From Procambarus clarkii (lineage: Eukaryota; Arthropoda; Malacostraca; Decapoda; Cambaridae): a DNA stretch of 64,000 nucleotides. Shown here piece after piece: positions 21,785 to 33,277 of this stretch; within the stretch, counting starts at the first letter, position 1, and every line of letters begins with the position of its first letter. The position numbers and the translations under genes were made by a program. The notes under the pieces were generated by a model. It saw only the letters and a list, made by a program, of their open reading frames with translations, was not told where the DNA came from and searched no databases. The DNA lies in contig NC_091193.1 of assembly GCF_040958095.1 (NCBI RefSeq), positions 25,627,832 through 25,691,831 on the forward strand, written 5' to 3'.

Positions 21785-22153
21785 ATACCACTATAACCTC
21801 CACTCTTACTGGATCTATAACCTCCACTCTTAGTGGATCTATAACCTCCACTCTTAATGGATCTATAACCTCCACTCCTAGTGGATCTATAACCTCCACT
21901 TCTAGTGGATCTATAACTTTCACCCCTTAGTGGATCTATAACCTCCACTCCTAGTGGATCTATAACCTCCACTCTTAATGGATCTATAACCTCCACTCCT
22001 AGTGGATCTATAACCTCCACTTCTAGTGGATCTATAACTTTCACCCCTTAGTGGATCTATAACCTCCACTCCTAGTGGATCTATAACTTTCACCCCTTAG
22101 TGGATCTATAACCTCCACTTCTAGTGGATCTATAACCTCCACCCATAGTGGAT
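21785..22153. repeat. 24-bp minisatellite, about 15 copies
   Basis: Units with the core 'ctataacctccactcttagt' show internal variation (ctcctag, ttctag, ctcttaat). A larger duplication is visible: a block including 'ctataactttcaccccttag' recurs at about 21911, 22031 and 22081. Confidence 0.95.
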
Positions 22154-22200
22154 CCACTGCTCCTTAATGTTTCTCACCAATCTGATGTTATATAAAGATG

Positions 22201-22762
22201 GACCTTTGAAATACCCAGGTAACCTTTGAAATACCCAGGTAACCTTTGAAATACCCAGGTAACCTTTGAAATACCCAGGCAACCTTTGAAATACCCAGGT
22301 AACCTTTGAAATACCCAGGTAACCTTTGAAATACCCAGGTGACCTTTGAAATACCCAGGTAACCTTTGAAATACCCAGGTAACCTTTGAAATACCCAGGT
22401 GACCTTTGAAATACCCAGGCAACCTTTGAAATACCCAGGTAACCTTTGAAATACCCAGGTGACCTTTGAAATACCCAGGTAACCTTTGAAATACCCAGGT
22501 GACCTTTGAAATACCCAGGCAACCTTTGAAATACCCAGGTAACCTTTGAAATACCCAGCCAACCTTTGAAATACCCAGGTAACCTTTAAAATACCCAGGT
22601 AACCTTTGAAATGCCCAGGTAACCTTTGAAATACCCAGGTGACCTTTGAAATACCCAGGTGACCTTTGAAATACCCAGGTAACCTTTAAAATACCCAGGT
22701 AACCTTTGAAATACCCAGGTAACCTTTAAAATACCCAGGTAACCTTTGAAATACCCAGGTAA
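22201..22762. repeat. 20-bp minisatellite, 28 copies
   Basis: Units of exactly 20 bp, 'acctttgaaatacccaggta', almost without length variation. Point variants (gtG/gtA/gcA; tttAaa) appear in mixed order. Because 20 is not a multiple of three but is stop-free, the array is open in all frames of one strand. Confidence 0.98.
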
Positions 22763-23739
22763 ATGATTGACAGACTGGATATTCATATCCAACTGTTTAT
22801 TTGGTGTAGTGTAAGATGTCAACACGAGATATAGTGCAATGTTCCCTCAGAACAGTGGTGAAGTACTGGAGCACTGATGCAAGGTTCCGTGTCTTAGCGT
22901 CCCGACTCTGCTGTCAGCTCGTTACATCCAGTGCCTGCAGCACGCATCACTGCCAGAGAACTACCAATTTCTTGAACAACAAATCATACAGCATGAAATA
23001 AAGTCATTCTGGACTGAAATTCTCCCCTCGTGACATTCTTAGTCTCTTAGGGTAATTAAAGTCCCCACTTGGCCAACTGCTGGTCCACCCCAGGATGACA
23101 CCCCACAAGTGAAGACCAGGGGATCACTAGCCTCCTGGTCCATCTACACTCTGCACCTCTCTTCCCCTTGTCACGGTAGGGAAGGTAGCCATCAATGGTG
23201 GCAGTAGTCACGGCAGGCCATGGTAGGGGAGGACAACCATGGTAGCAACAGTTACGGCAGGCCATGGTAGGGGAGGACAACCATGGTAGCAACAGTCACG
23301 GCAGGCCATGGTAGGGGAGGCGGAGGTCACTCACGTAAAGTTGTTCCCACGGTGTAGAGGCGTGCAGGAGGCAAGGAGCCAGGCACGACCTCAGAGCCTG
23401 GTGGTGGGGGCGTGCTGCCTCACCACCACGATGGTCGCAACATCAGAGTCTGCAACACCGTCGTGACGTTGTAGGTCTTACTGTTATGTACATGGTCAAC
23501 ATCCTCAAAGTTCCGCACTTGGCCCAACTCCGTGGAGTACCAGTCGTTACCACCCGTAGCAAGAACATCCCTCCATCAGCGTTCATTCACTCCGAGGCTG
23601 ACTCGCATCTTGAACTTGTTCACTCAACAGGTGATACACGGGAGATCAGGTCAAGTGACCACATGAAGGCTCTGGCACACAGTTGGCTATGACCTCATAC
23701 TGTTACTTACATGATTCATCTCCATGCAACAACATTACT
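22763..23739. other. Unique DNA with a short 44-bp tandem repeat
   Basis: No gene is supported. At 23190-23325 a 44-bp unit (core 'cacggcaggccatggtaggg') is present about 2.7 times. Confidence 0.6.
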
Positions 23740-24316
23740 GCAACATTCATCTCCACGAGACACCAGCATCTTGCAACATTCATCTCCACGAGACACCAGC
23801 ATCCTGCAACATTCATCTCCACGAGACACCAGCATCCTGCAACATTCATCTCCACGAGACACCAGCATCCTGCAACATTCATCTCCACGAGACACCAGCA
23901 TCTTGCAACATTCATCTCCACGAGACACCAGCATCCTGCAACATTCATCTCCACGAGACACCAGCATCTTGCAACATTCATCTCCACGAGACACCAGCAT
24001 CTTGCAACATTCATCTCCACGAGACACCAGCATCCTGCAACATTCATCTCCACGAGACACCAGCATCCTGCAACATTCATCTCCACGAGACACCAGCATC
24101 TTGCAACATTCATCTCCACGAGACACCAGCATCTTGCAACATTCATCTCCACGAGACACCAGCATCTTGCAACATTCATCTCCACGAGACACCAGCATCT
24201 TGCAACATTCATCTCCACGAGACACCAGCATCTTGCAACATTCATCTCCACGAGACACCAGCATCTTGCAACATTCATCTCCACGAGACACCAGCATCCT
24301 GCAACATTCATCTCCA
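23740..24316. repeat. 33-bp minisatellite, about 17 copies
   Basis: Units with the core 'attcatctccacgagacacc'. The only frequent variant is 'atcTtg' versus 'atcCtg'. It is open in all three plus frames and in minus frames, an artefact of the multiple-of-three period. Confidence 0.98.
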
Positions 24317-24404
24317 GAGTTATTGTTGCTCGCGTCTCTAAAAGCATTTTGTTTGCAAAGTGTGTGAGGTGAGGACAAGGTGTGTCGACAGTGTGACAAC
24401 ACAC

Positions 24405-24976
24405 CTCACCCACCACCAAGGACCCCATCCACCAGCCTTCTCCACCACCAAGGACCCCATCCACCAGCCTTCTCCACCACCAAGGACCCCATCCACCAGC
24501 CTTCTCCACCACCAAGGACCCCACCCACCAGCCTTCTCCACCACCAAGGACCCCATCCACCAGCCTTCTCCACCACCAAGGACCCCATCCACCAGCCTTC
24601 TCCACCACCAAGGACCCCATCCACCAGCCTTCTCCACCACCAAGGACCCCACCCACCAGCCTTCTCCACCACCAAGGACCCCATCCACCAGCCTTCTCCA
24701 CCACCAAGGACCCCATCCACCAGCCTTCTCCACCACCAAGGACCCCATCCACCAGCCTTCTCCACCACCAAGGACCCCATCCACCAGCCTTCTCCACCAC
24801 CAAGGACCCCATCCACCAGCCTTCTCCACCACCAAGGACCCCACCCACCAGCCTTCTCCACCACCAAGGACCCCATCCACCAGCCTTCTCCACCACCAAG
24901 GACCCCATCCACCAGCCTTCTCCACCACCAAGGACCCCATCCACCAGCCTTCTCCACCACCAAGGACCCCATCCAT
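24405..24976. repeat. 32-bp minisatellite, about 18 copies
   Basis: Units with the core 'ccaccaccaaggaccccatc', and 'cccacCcac' in a few copies. It is C-rich on the plus strand. It follows the 33-bp array after only about 90 bases. Confidence 0.98.
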
Positions 24977-25404
24977 GTGACTTCATCAAGCATCACGTGA
25001 AACAATGAGTGGAGGCGGCAGGCACCAAGTGGGGTCACGGGACACCTGGAGACTGGAGGAGCACCTCAAGCCGGGTCTTGGACGCTGACCACCTTCTTGA
25101 CCTCATTACCAGTATACACTCTGGAAGCTCCGAGGGTGAAGGGATAGAGGTGTTAAGTGAAGGGAAGCGGGGGGGGGGGGGGAGGAGTCATCAACTCCAA
25201 GTCACCAACTTACCGTCCTCCTCACAAGTCAGTTTAGACAGTCCTCATGTGCTCTGTAATTGCCCTTCCCAACCTCTAGTTCGCTATGGACCTCTTTTAT
25301 CGCTCTCTCTCCTTCCCCTGCGTGTGGAGGGAGACGGTGGGCTGTGTACTGGCCCTTCAGTTGTTGGTGTGTTCCTGTGTTCTGGTACACTAATAGTGTG
25401 TGTT
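24977..25404. other. Unique DNA
   Basis: No gene is supported. A G run lies at about 25170-25181. Confidence 0.5.
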
Positions 25405-25680
25405 CCCCAGGGTGGGTGTGGAGGGGTGTGTGGGAGTGGGTGTGGAGGGGTGTGTGGGAGTGGGTGTGTGGGGGTGGGTGTGTAGGGGTGTGTGGGGGTG
25501 GGTGTGGAGGGGTGTGTGTGGAGGGGTGTGTGGGGGGTGGGTGTGGAGGGGTGTGTGGGGGTGGGTGTGGAGGGGTGTGTGTGGAGGGGTGTGTGGGGGG
25601 TGGGTGTGGAGGGGTGTGTAGGGGGTGGGTGTGGAGGGGTGTGTGGGGGTGGGTGTCGAGGGGTGTGTGGGGGTGGGGCC
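25405..25680. repeat. GGGTGTGGAGGGGTGTGT array
   Basis: Irregular 18- to 22-bp units made of 'gggtgtggaggggtgtgtgg'. It is extremely G-rich on the plus strand and has G-quadruplex-forming potential. Confidence 0.92.
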
Positions 25681-25805
25681 AGCGTGGGAGGGGTGGAGCA
25701 AGGGAGGGGGGGGCGGGCTCCAGGGCCACCAGGCACAACAATGGAACAGCATCACTGGAAAACAAAAGCCAAGAGTGAGCCTGGCTGTAATTATGGAGTA
25801 GTGGC

Positions 25806-28800
25806 AGAGTTGTGGTTGTGGTGGTGAAATGTGGTGGTGGTGGTGGTTGTGATAGTGGTGGTGGTGATGGTGATTGTTGTGGTTGTGGAGGTGGGGGCGG
25901 TAGTAGTTGTGGTTGTGATGGTTGTGGTGGTGGTTGTGGTGGTGGTTATGGTGGTGGTGGTAGTGGTGGTGTGGTGGTGGTGGTTGTCGTGGTGGTGGTG
26001 GTAGTGGTTGTGATGGTTGTGGCTGTGATGGTGGTGGTTGTGGTTGTGGTGGTTGTGGTTGTCGTGGTGGTGGTGGTGGTAGTGGTTGTGATGGTTGTGG
26101 CTGTGATGGTGGTGGTTGTGGTTGTGGTGGTTGTGGTTGTCGTGGTGGTGGTGGTGGTAGTGGTTGTGATGGTTGTGGCTGTGATGGTGGTGGTTGTGGT
26201 TGTGGTGGTTGTGGTTGTCGTGGTGGTGATGGTGGTAGTGGTTGTGATGGTTGTGGCTGTGATGGTGGTGGTTGTGGTTGTGGTGGTTGTGGTTGTCGTG
26301 GTGGTGGTGGTGGTAGTGGTTGTGATGGTTGTGGCTGTGATGGTGGTGGTTGTGGTTGTGGTGGTTGTGGTTGTCGTGGTGGTGGTGGTGGTAGTGGTTG
26401 TGATGGTTGTGGCTGTGATGGTGGTGGTTGTGGTTGTGGTGGTTGTGGTTGTCGTGGTGGTGGTGGTGGTAGTGGTTGTGATGGTTGTGGCTGTGATGGT
26501 GGTGGTTGTGGTTGTGGTGGTTGTGGTTGTCGTGGTGGTGGTGGTGGTAGTGGTTGTGATGGTTGTGGCTGTGATGGTGGTGGTTGTGGTTGTGGTGGTT
26601 GTGGTTGTCGTGGTGGTGGTGGTGGTAGTGGTTGTGATGGTTGTGGCTGTGATGGTGGTGGTTGTGGTTGTGGTGGTTGTGGTTGTCGTGGTGGTGGTGG
26701 TGGTAGTGGTTGTGATGGTTGTGGCTGTGATGGTGGTGGTTGTGGTTGTGGTGGTTGTGGTTGTCGTGGTGGTGGTGGTGGTAGTGGTTGTGATGGTTGT
26801 GGCTGTGATGGTGGTGGTTGTGGTTGTGGTGGTTGTGGTTGTCGTGGTGGTGGTGGTGGTAGTGGTTGTGATGGTTGTGGCTGTGATGGTGGTGGTTGTG
26901 GTTGTGGTGGTTGTGGTTGTCGTGGTGGTGGTGGTGGTAGTGGTTGTGATGGTTGTGGCTGTGATGGTGGTGGTTGTGGTTGTGATGGTTGTGGTTGTCG
27001 TGGTGGTGGTGGTGGTAGTGGTTGTGATGGTTGTGGCTGTGATGGTGGTGGTTGTGGTTGTGGTGGTTGTGGTTGTCGTGGTGGTGGTGGTGGTAGTGGT
27101 TGTGATGGTTGTGGCTGTGATGGTGGTGGTTGTGGTTGTGGTGGTTGTGGTTGTCGTGGTGGTGGTGGTGGTAGTGGTTGTGATGGTTGTGGCTGTGATG
27201 GTGGTGGTTGTGGTTGTGATGGTTGTGGTGGTGGTTATGGTGGTGGTGGTAGTGGTGGTGTGGTTGTGGTTGTGGTGGTTGTGGTTGTCGTGGTGGTGGT
27301 GGTGGTAGTGGTTGTGATGGTTGTGGCTGTGATGGTGGTGGTTGTGGTTGTGGTGGTTGTGGTTGTCGTGGTGGTGGTGGTGGTAGTGGTTGTGATGGTT
27401 GTGGCTGTGATGGTGGTGGTTGTGGTTGTGGTGGTTGTGGTTGTCGTGGTGGTGGTGGTGGTAGTGGTTGTGATGGTTGTGGCTGTGATGGTGGTGGTTG
27501 TGGTTGTGGTGGTTGTGGTTGTCGTGGTGGTGGTGGTGGTAGTGGTTGTGATGGTTGTGGCTGTGATGGTGGTGGTTGTGGTTGTGATGGTTGTGGTGGT
27601 GGTTATGGTGGTGGTGGTAGTGGTGGTGTGGTGGTAGTGGTGGTGGTTGTGGTTGTCGTGGTGGTGGTGGTGTTAGTGGTTGTGATGGTTGTGGCTGTGA
27701 TGGTGGTGGTTGTGGTTGTGATGGTTGTGGTGGTGGTTATGGTGGTGGTGGTAGTGGTGGTGTGGTGGTAGTGGTGGTGGTTGTGGTTGTCGTGGTGGTG
27801 GTGGTGGTAGTGGTTGTGATGGTTGTGGCTGTGATGGTGGTGGTTGTGGTTGTGATGGTTGTGGTGGTGGTTATGGTGGTGGTGGTAGTGGTGGTGGTGG
27901 TGGTGGTGGTAGTGGTTGTGATGGTTGTGGCTGTGATGGTGGTGGTTGTGGTTGTGATGGTTGTGGTGGTGGTTATGGTGGTGGTGGTAGTGGTGGTGGT
28001 GGTGGTGGTGGTAGTGGTTGTGATGGTTGTGGCTGTGATGGTGGTGGTTGTGGTTGTGGTGGTTGTGGTTGTCGTGGTGGTGGTGGTGGTAGTGGTTGTG
28101 ATGGTTGTGGCTGTGATGGTGGTGGTTGTGGTTGTGATGGTTGTGGTGGTGGTTATGGTGGTGGTGGTAGTGGTGGTGTGGTGGTAGTGGTGGTGGTTGT
28201 GGTTGTCGTGGTGGTGGTGGTGTTAGTGGTTGTGATGGTTGTGGCTGTGATGGTGGTGGTTGTGGTTGTGATGGTTGTGGTGGTGGTTATGGTGGTGGTG
28301 GTAGTGGTGGTGTGGTGGTAGTGGTGGTGGTTGTGGTTGTCGTGGTGGTGGTGGTGGTAGTGGTTGTGATGGTTGTGGCTGTGATGGTGGTGGTTGTGGT
28401 TGTGATGGTTGTGGTGGTGGTTATGGTGGTGGTGGTAGTGGTGGTGGTGGTGGTGGTGGTAGTGGTTGTGATGGTTGTGGCTGTGATGGTGGTGGTTGTG
28501 GTTGTGATGGTTGTGGTGGTGGTTATGGTGGTGGTGGTAGTGGTGGTGGTGGTGGTGGTGGTAGTGGTTGTGATGGTTGTGGCTGTGATGGTGGTGGTTG
28601 TGGTTGTGATGGTTGTGGTGGTGGTTATGGTGGTGGTGGTAGTGGTGGTGGTGGTGGTGGTGGTAGTGGTTGTGATGGTTGTGGCTGTGATGGTGGTGGT
28701 TGTGGTTGTGATGGTTGTGGTGGTGGTTATGGTGGTGGTGGTAGTGGTGGTGGTGGTGGTGGTGGTAGTGGTTGTGATGGTTGTGGCTGTGATGGTGGTG

Positions 28801-29018
28801 GTTGTGGTTGTGATGGTTGTGGTGGTGGTTATGGTGGTGGTGGTAGTGGTGGTGGTGGTGGTGGTGGTAGTGGTTGTGATGGTTGTGGCTGTGATGGTGG
28901 TGGTTGTGGTTGTGATGGTTGTGGTGGTGGTTATGGTGGTGGTGGTAGTGGTGGTGGTGGTGGTGGTGGTAGTGGTTGTGATGGTTGTGGCTGTGATGGT
29001 GGTGGTTGTGGTTGTGGT
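25806..29018. repeat. GGT-rich array with 78- and 102-bp higher-order units
   Basis: The base motif is GGT/TGT triplets, organised in higher-order units marked by 'gatggttgtggctgtgatgg'. Between about 26000 and 27230 the marker recurs every 78 bp. From about 27900, 102-bp units containing 'ggtggttatggtggtggtgg' predominate. A still larger block of about 550 bp is duplicated: the rare 'ggtgttagtgg' variant occurs at about 27670 and 28220 with the same downstream order. Valine-only or histidine-rich translations are artefacts. Confidence 0.97.
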
Positions 29019-29146
29019 GTTTTTTTATATTATTTTCTACCACAGACGTGGCCACACATTTACAATGCTAACCAGCAGTTATACATTTTCTTCTGTCCTC
29101 TATGGACATGGTGAGAGATGTGTTAAACATATAGTTCATGGATTTA

Positions 29147-29222
29147 TTGACCTCAATATTATTGAGGTCAATATTGGATTTATTGTGGTTAATCAACCAC
29201 CTTCTGTGGTTGATTAACCACA
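29147..29222. other. Two adjacent perfect hairpins
   Basis: First: a 12-bp inverted repeat, 29147-29158 with 29160-29171, separated by one base (ttgacctcaata / tattgaggtcaa). Second: a 17-bp perfect inverted repeat, 29184-29200 with 29206-29222, around a 5-base loop (cttct). Both lie in what I read as the 3' region of the minus-strand LINE. Confidence 0.9.
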
Positions 29223-29639
29223 GAAGGTGATTTTATAGTGCTCTTAAAATGCTAAGCTAACCTACATACGTAAATACATAGATACACAGATTTACGTATG
29301 CCCTACATAGTGTTCGATGTGTCTTTTACATAGTGTCATTAATGTACATTTAGAAAGGTGAAATGTAAATGTGATCAACTTTCACATATTCTTTATACAT
29401 ATACATATACATACACACACATATACATGCATATACATATATACACACACATACATTTGTCTCTTTTACTCTGACAAGGTGAGATAGCTGATAGAGAAAC
29501 TAGTGTGCAATTAAGCACTTAACCACTGAAGGTGATTAAGATGCTTTTACAAGCTCAGGTTATATAGTTACATCTCATACATACATTGTATAATTGATGC
29601 ATTACATGGTCATTCTTGGGTACAAGTCCAATATATCAT

Positions 29640-30535
29640 CAAGTTTTCCAGTACTCATATAGTAGTTTTCTGAGTTCAGCATACCTTGCCCAAGAGGGCG
29701 AAAGTCAGTCAATATGGGACATTCTACAATATAATGTTCAACATTGTGTGTTCGTTAACACACGATGTTAGAGATATGGGTCTATAATTATCTGAGTGTG
29801 GTTTGGGGATGGAAACAATGACACTCTATGTCCAAACATCAGGTAATACTCCTTCACGTAAACTCATTCTGTACAACACTAAAAGTGGATTACCTGGTAC
29901 TTGTGAGACTAATCTCAGTAAACTGCAATTAATACCGTCCTCTCCAGGAGCAGTTGATTTGCCCACCTTTAGTGCATGATTTAATTCCAATTCAGTTACA
30001 TCATTAAGGTCTGACACGTCGATAGCTGTACAGGCAAGATTGATGGTTCGTTGTCTGTTGGGGCGTGTGTCATTAAGTTTGTGCTGTATGTTAATTGGGA
30101 GTGAATCGTAGCTTGATGTTAGTGCCCATTGATCAAGGAGAACGTTTGATTGCTCTAGTGGGCTGTGGTGCAGTGGTTTGGTTGGGCTGCTCATTTATAC
30201 TTTGTAGGAACTCTTCCCAATGTTTATTACATATAATGTTGCTCATGTCTCTCGCCTCTCAATTTACGACAAGAAATGCATGTAAGTCACCTTGTGCTTT
30301 GGTTCGTTTGTATGTATCTCCAAGTTACTTTACTCGTTCATGTTCTTTAACAAATACGGTGTCAAGGACCCACTTGGGTGGTGGTAGGTGTTGCCCACTT
30401 CTACTAGGCTTACGGCTTGTTCCCCAACACACCCATGTGTCGTAGTAGGTAGTAATTGTATCAACGAGATCTCTGGAGAAGGCTTGTATATTCGTTATTG
30501 TGTAATCTTGATACCATTTTGAAAACAACTAATAA
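29640..30535 (-). pseudogene. LINE linker, RT N-terminus and deleted body
   Basis: Minus strand from 30535: SKWYQDYTITNIQAFSRDLV leads into a linker with KWVLDTVFVKEHERVK. After a stop or frameshift comes the RT entry region (ELNHALKVGKSTAPGEDGI, 29978-29922) and LREGVLPDVWT. Then SVIVSIPKP...NYRPISL (29803-29760) is followed almost at once by a C-terminal-type segment (HYIVECPILTDFRPLG, about 29735-29690). The palm, fingers and any RNase H are therefore deleted. It is non-functional. The relation to the RNase H LINE at 3041-4373 is possible, since both end in an H-Y-x3-E-C knuckle. Confidence 0.75.
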
Positions 30536-30555
30536 GCTTTGTCACCTGAGCTGCC

Positions 30556-31744
30556 ATGCGGTGTAGACGTGTCGTTTGCCTGCTCCGGCAGTTTTGGGGT
30601 AGTTGCCGTTTTCGCCGGCAGGGGGTGTGGGTGTCTCTACCCTCCCTGCTGTTCCTGGTGGTAGGGACGTGGCGTGTTTGCGATGGGCAGCCCTATTCCA
30701 GCTGTCGTGAGGATAAACTCCATAGGTCCATAGGTTTGGAGTTTACTGGCCGTGCAGGTTACCCGCTTGTGGACTTTGTCTTGAGTGACATGCACAGGGT
30801 CCCGGTCCAGTACGTATATGGTGTCGAGCTGGTCACTGCTCGCCGTGTCATCATCAAGTTTGTGGGTGAGGCAGTGTATCGTGATTTTCTCCTGAGGTAC
30901 GAGGGGCGTACTTTACAGCTGCAGGACGGCACCGGGTCTGTAACCATTTCGGACCGTAGTGGTGCTGTGACATATGTAAGTGTCCATGGCGCCCCTATGG
31001 AGTTTCCTGAGACTCTCCTCCAGCGTTCCTTCCAGAGGTACGGCTCCGTCATCAATGTGCGGATGAACTCGCTATCGTCTGGAACGTATTCGGGTGTGAA
31101 GACCAACATTCGGACCCTCGGGATGCGACTGAGGTCGGACATTCCGTCATCTGTCCGGCTGTTAGGGTACTACGTGCGGGTGTTTTATGTCCGACAACCC
31201 CGTACTTGTTTCTGGTGTGGCTTGTTGGGGCATCAGGCTGCCGGGTGTACTGCTGATCCGGTCGCTCCCGTGAATTTGTTCCGTGAAGAGGATTTCCCGC
31301 CGTTCCCTCTGGAGGAGGACTCCCGGGGGTGAGGAGGTGAGCAACCCGTTTGCTGCTGAGGATCCCCCAGCATCGCCCGTTGTTCCCCCGGTTGTCGCCG
31401 GCCCTCCTCCGGATGTTGCGGTGCCGTCGGATGTTACTCCTGCTCCTGTCTCTGGCCCTTCTGCTCCCGTGGGTCTTCCTGGTACTCCCTGTGGGGCGTC
31501 GTCATCTGCTTCCTCGTCTTTGGCTGCTGGACCTGGCCCTGCAGCCTCACCTCGGGTCCCTCCTGTGCTGGGTGCTGGGGTGGCTGCGGAGCCTCCTGCT
31601 GTGTGTGGTCCAGTTCCCCCCTGTGGAACGGCTGCTGCCGTTCTGCATCGGGCGTCGGTTCGTCCGGCTAGTGGTGCCCATGTATCTGGGTCCGCTTCTG
31701 GCTCTGACGATTTCCAGCCGGAGCCCAAACGTTCCAGGCGTTAG
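30556..31744 (+). pseudogene. LINE ORF1 (gag-like, CCHC), frameshifted
   Basis: The first frame (30556-31332, 258 codons) contains a region resembling an RRM-like nucleic-acid-binding fold (AVTYVSVHGAPMEFPETLL, residues 137-155; RLLGYYVRVFYVRQP, 201-215). A single CCHC knuckle follows (C218-x2-C221-x4-H226-x4-C231). The first about 55 residues may be leader rather than protein. The frame stops at 31332, but the frame opened at 31283 carries on with a Pro/Ala/Ser-rich tail ending in a basic PKRSRR at 31744, so one frameshift probably separates body and tail. ORF1 proteins of LINEs package the RNA; ORF2 is missing here. Confidence 0.75.
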
Positions 31745-32794
31745 TCTACTGCCTGGGCCGATGTTGGGGACTTCAGTGACTATGGGTCTTCAGGTGTTGA
31801 CGGCGTGGATCCGGATGCGTCGTTGTCTCTGCGGGTGGTGGTGGCGGAGGTTCATGTGCCTGCTGGCGCTGATGCTGTCTCTCTGGTGTGCCTTCTGTTC
31901 CTTCCCTGCGCGGTTCCCCCGGGTCTTGTTCACGGGGAAATATGTCAGGTGATTCAATGTTACTGTAGAGTTGTGTGCCCTTATGGCCTTTTGTTTGCCC
32001 TACCCGCCAAACACACACCGAAACTACGACGTTGGTACAACGTTGGAACAAGTTTTAACACCTCCTAACCAGTTATAACAACCAATATAGCAAGTTGTAA
32101 CAACGTTCTAATACGTCATAAACACGTTAAGCCAAGATGTAACAACTTTATTACAAGTTGTAACAAGCGGAAAATAGAGACAGTTTCGGTTTGTGTTTCC
32201 AGGGTATTGTCTTTTGTACCCGTGCCTATCCCTTATTTGTTGTGAGGCAGGTGTTTTGGTGAGGGCGTTTTTATTCCTGTATTTGCTTTTGTATTGTTAC
32301 TGTGCCATGTGTGTTCTACTTATGCATTGCTAGATTGTGTTGTTTTTTGTTTGTGTTTATTTTTATTTTTATTTTTATTTGTTTTTATTATTGTATTTTG
32401 TTTTTATTTTTGGCTTGTTGTATGTTGTGCGTTTTTCTTGTATCTATTTTCATGATGTCCTTTATGTTGTGTTTTTGTTCCCGGTCCTTCAGGCCAGTGC
32501 TTGTTTGTTTGTTGTATATGTTACTATGTTTTATTTCTTGCTTGCATGGAGTGCTAGTTTGTTGTTATTGTTTATTTTGGGCGTCTTCCTTTGTTAGTTG
32601 CGAGGCAGTTGGTGTGGTGGTGTGAGTGATTTTATTTATGTCTTGTTTCTGCGATGTACATTTGCACTGGTGTTGTCTGCTTGCATTATATGTTGTACTT
32701 GTTTGTTATTTTTTTTTGTTTTGTTGTATATTGGGATTTTCTTGTTATATTTTATATTGTTACTCTTGATGTTTGATTTGTTTTGTGATGTTTT

Positions 32795-33088
32795 GTTTTG
32801 TACTGTTACTGTGCTTGCTTGTTTGACATTGTTTTGTACTGTTACTGTGCTTGCTTGTTTGACATTGTTTTGTACTGTTACTGTGCTTGCTTGTTTGACA
32901 TTGTTTTGTACTGTTACTGTGCTTGCTTGTTTGACATTGTTTTGTACTGTTACTGTGCTTGCTTGTTTGACATTGTTTTGTACTGTTACTGTGCTTGCTT
33001 GTTTGACATTGTTTTGTACTGTTACTGTGCTTGCTTGTTTGACATTGTTTTGTACTGTTACTGTGCTTGCTTGTTTGCCATTGTTTTG
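32795..33088. repeat. 36-bp minisatellite inside the LINE 3' region, about 8 copies
   Basis: Homogeneous units with the core 'ttttgtactgttactgtgct'. The LINE 3' region before it also holds 'tgtattgttactgtgccatg' (about 32291), a likely progenitor of the unit. Confidence 0.95.
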
Positions 33089-33277
33089 TTTTTTGCGTCT
33101 TGGTGTATGCTACATTTCTCGTGCATTTGCCGTGTTTGTAACATGTTGTACTGTGCTGTCGGCTCCTCTGGCCGCTGGTTTCTTGTTTTCTTATGTTTAC
33201 TATGTTCTTGTATTGTTTTTTATTGTATTTAATTTGCATGCTATGCATGTAAAAAAAAAATAAAAACAAAAAAAATG

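Larger units (their letters stand above)
30536..33274 (+). mobile_element. ORF1-only, poly(A)-tailed LINE with a target duplication of about 95-100 bp
   Basis: A 2.7-kb insertion. Its 5' end follows 30535. Its 3' end is an A-rich tail (33251-33274). It carries an ORF1-like gag with zinc knuckle, then a long T-rich 3' region, and no ORF2. The flanks 30436-30535 and 33275-33369 are direct repeats (sharing 'gtatcaacgagatctctgga' and 'ggcttgtatattcgttattg') with a small indel and a few substitutions. That identifies an old target-site duplication of unusual length. It interrupts the minus-strand LINE between its endonuclease and RT. Confidence 0.85.

Noticed and set aside
25812-29055. Long poly-Val/Met and poly-His frames
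   Set aside because: Translation of a GGT-rich array; frames are open only because TGT/GGT triplets lack stops.
30325-30528. Independent small gene
   Set aside because: It is the continuation of the LINE linker duplicated across the insertion target.
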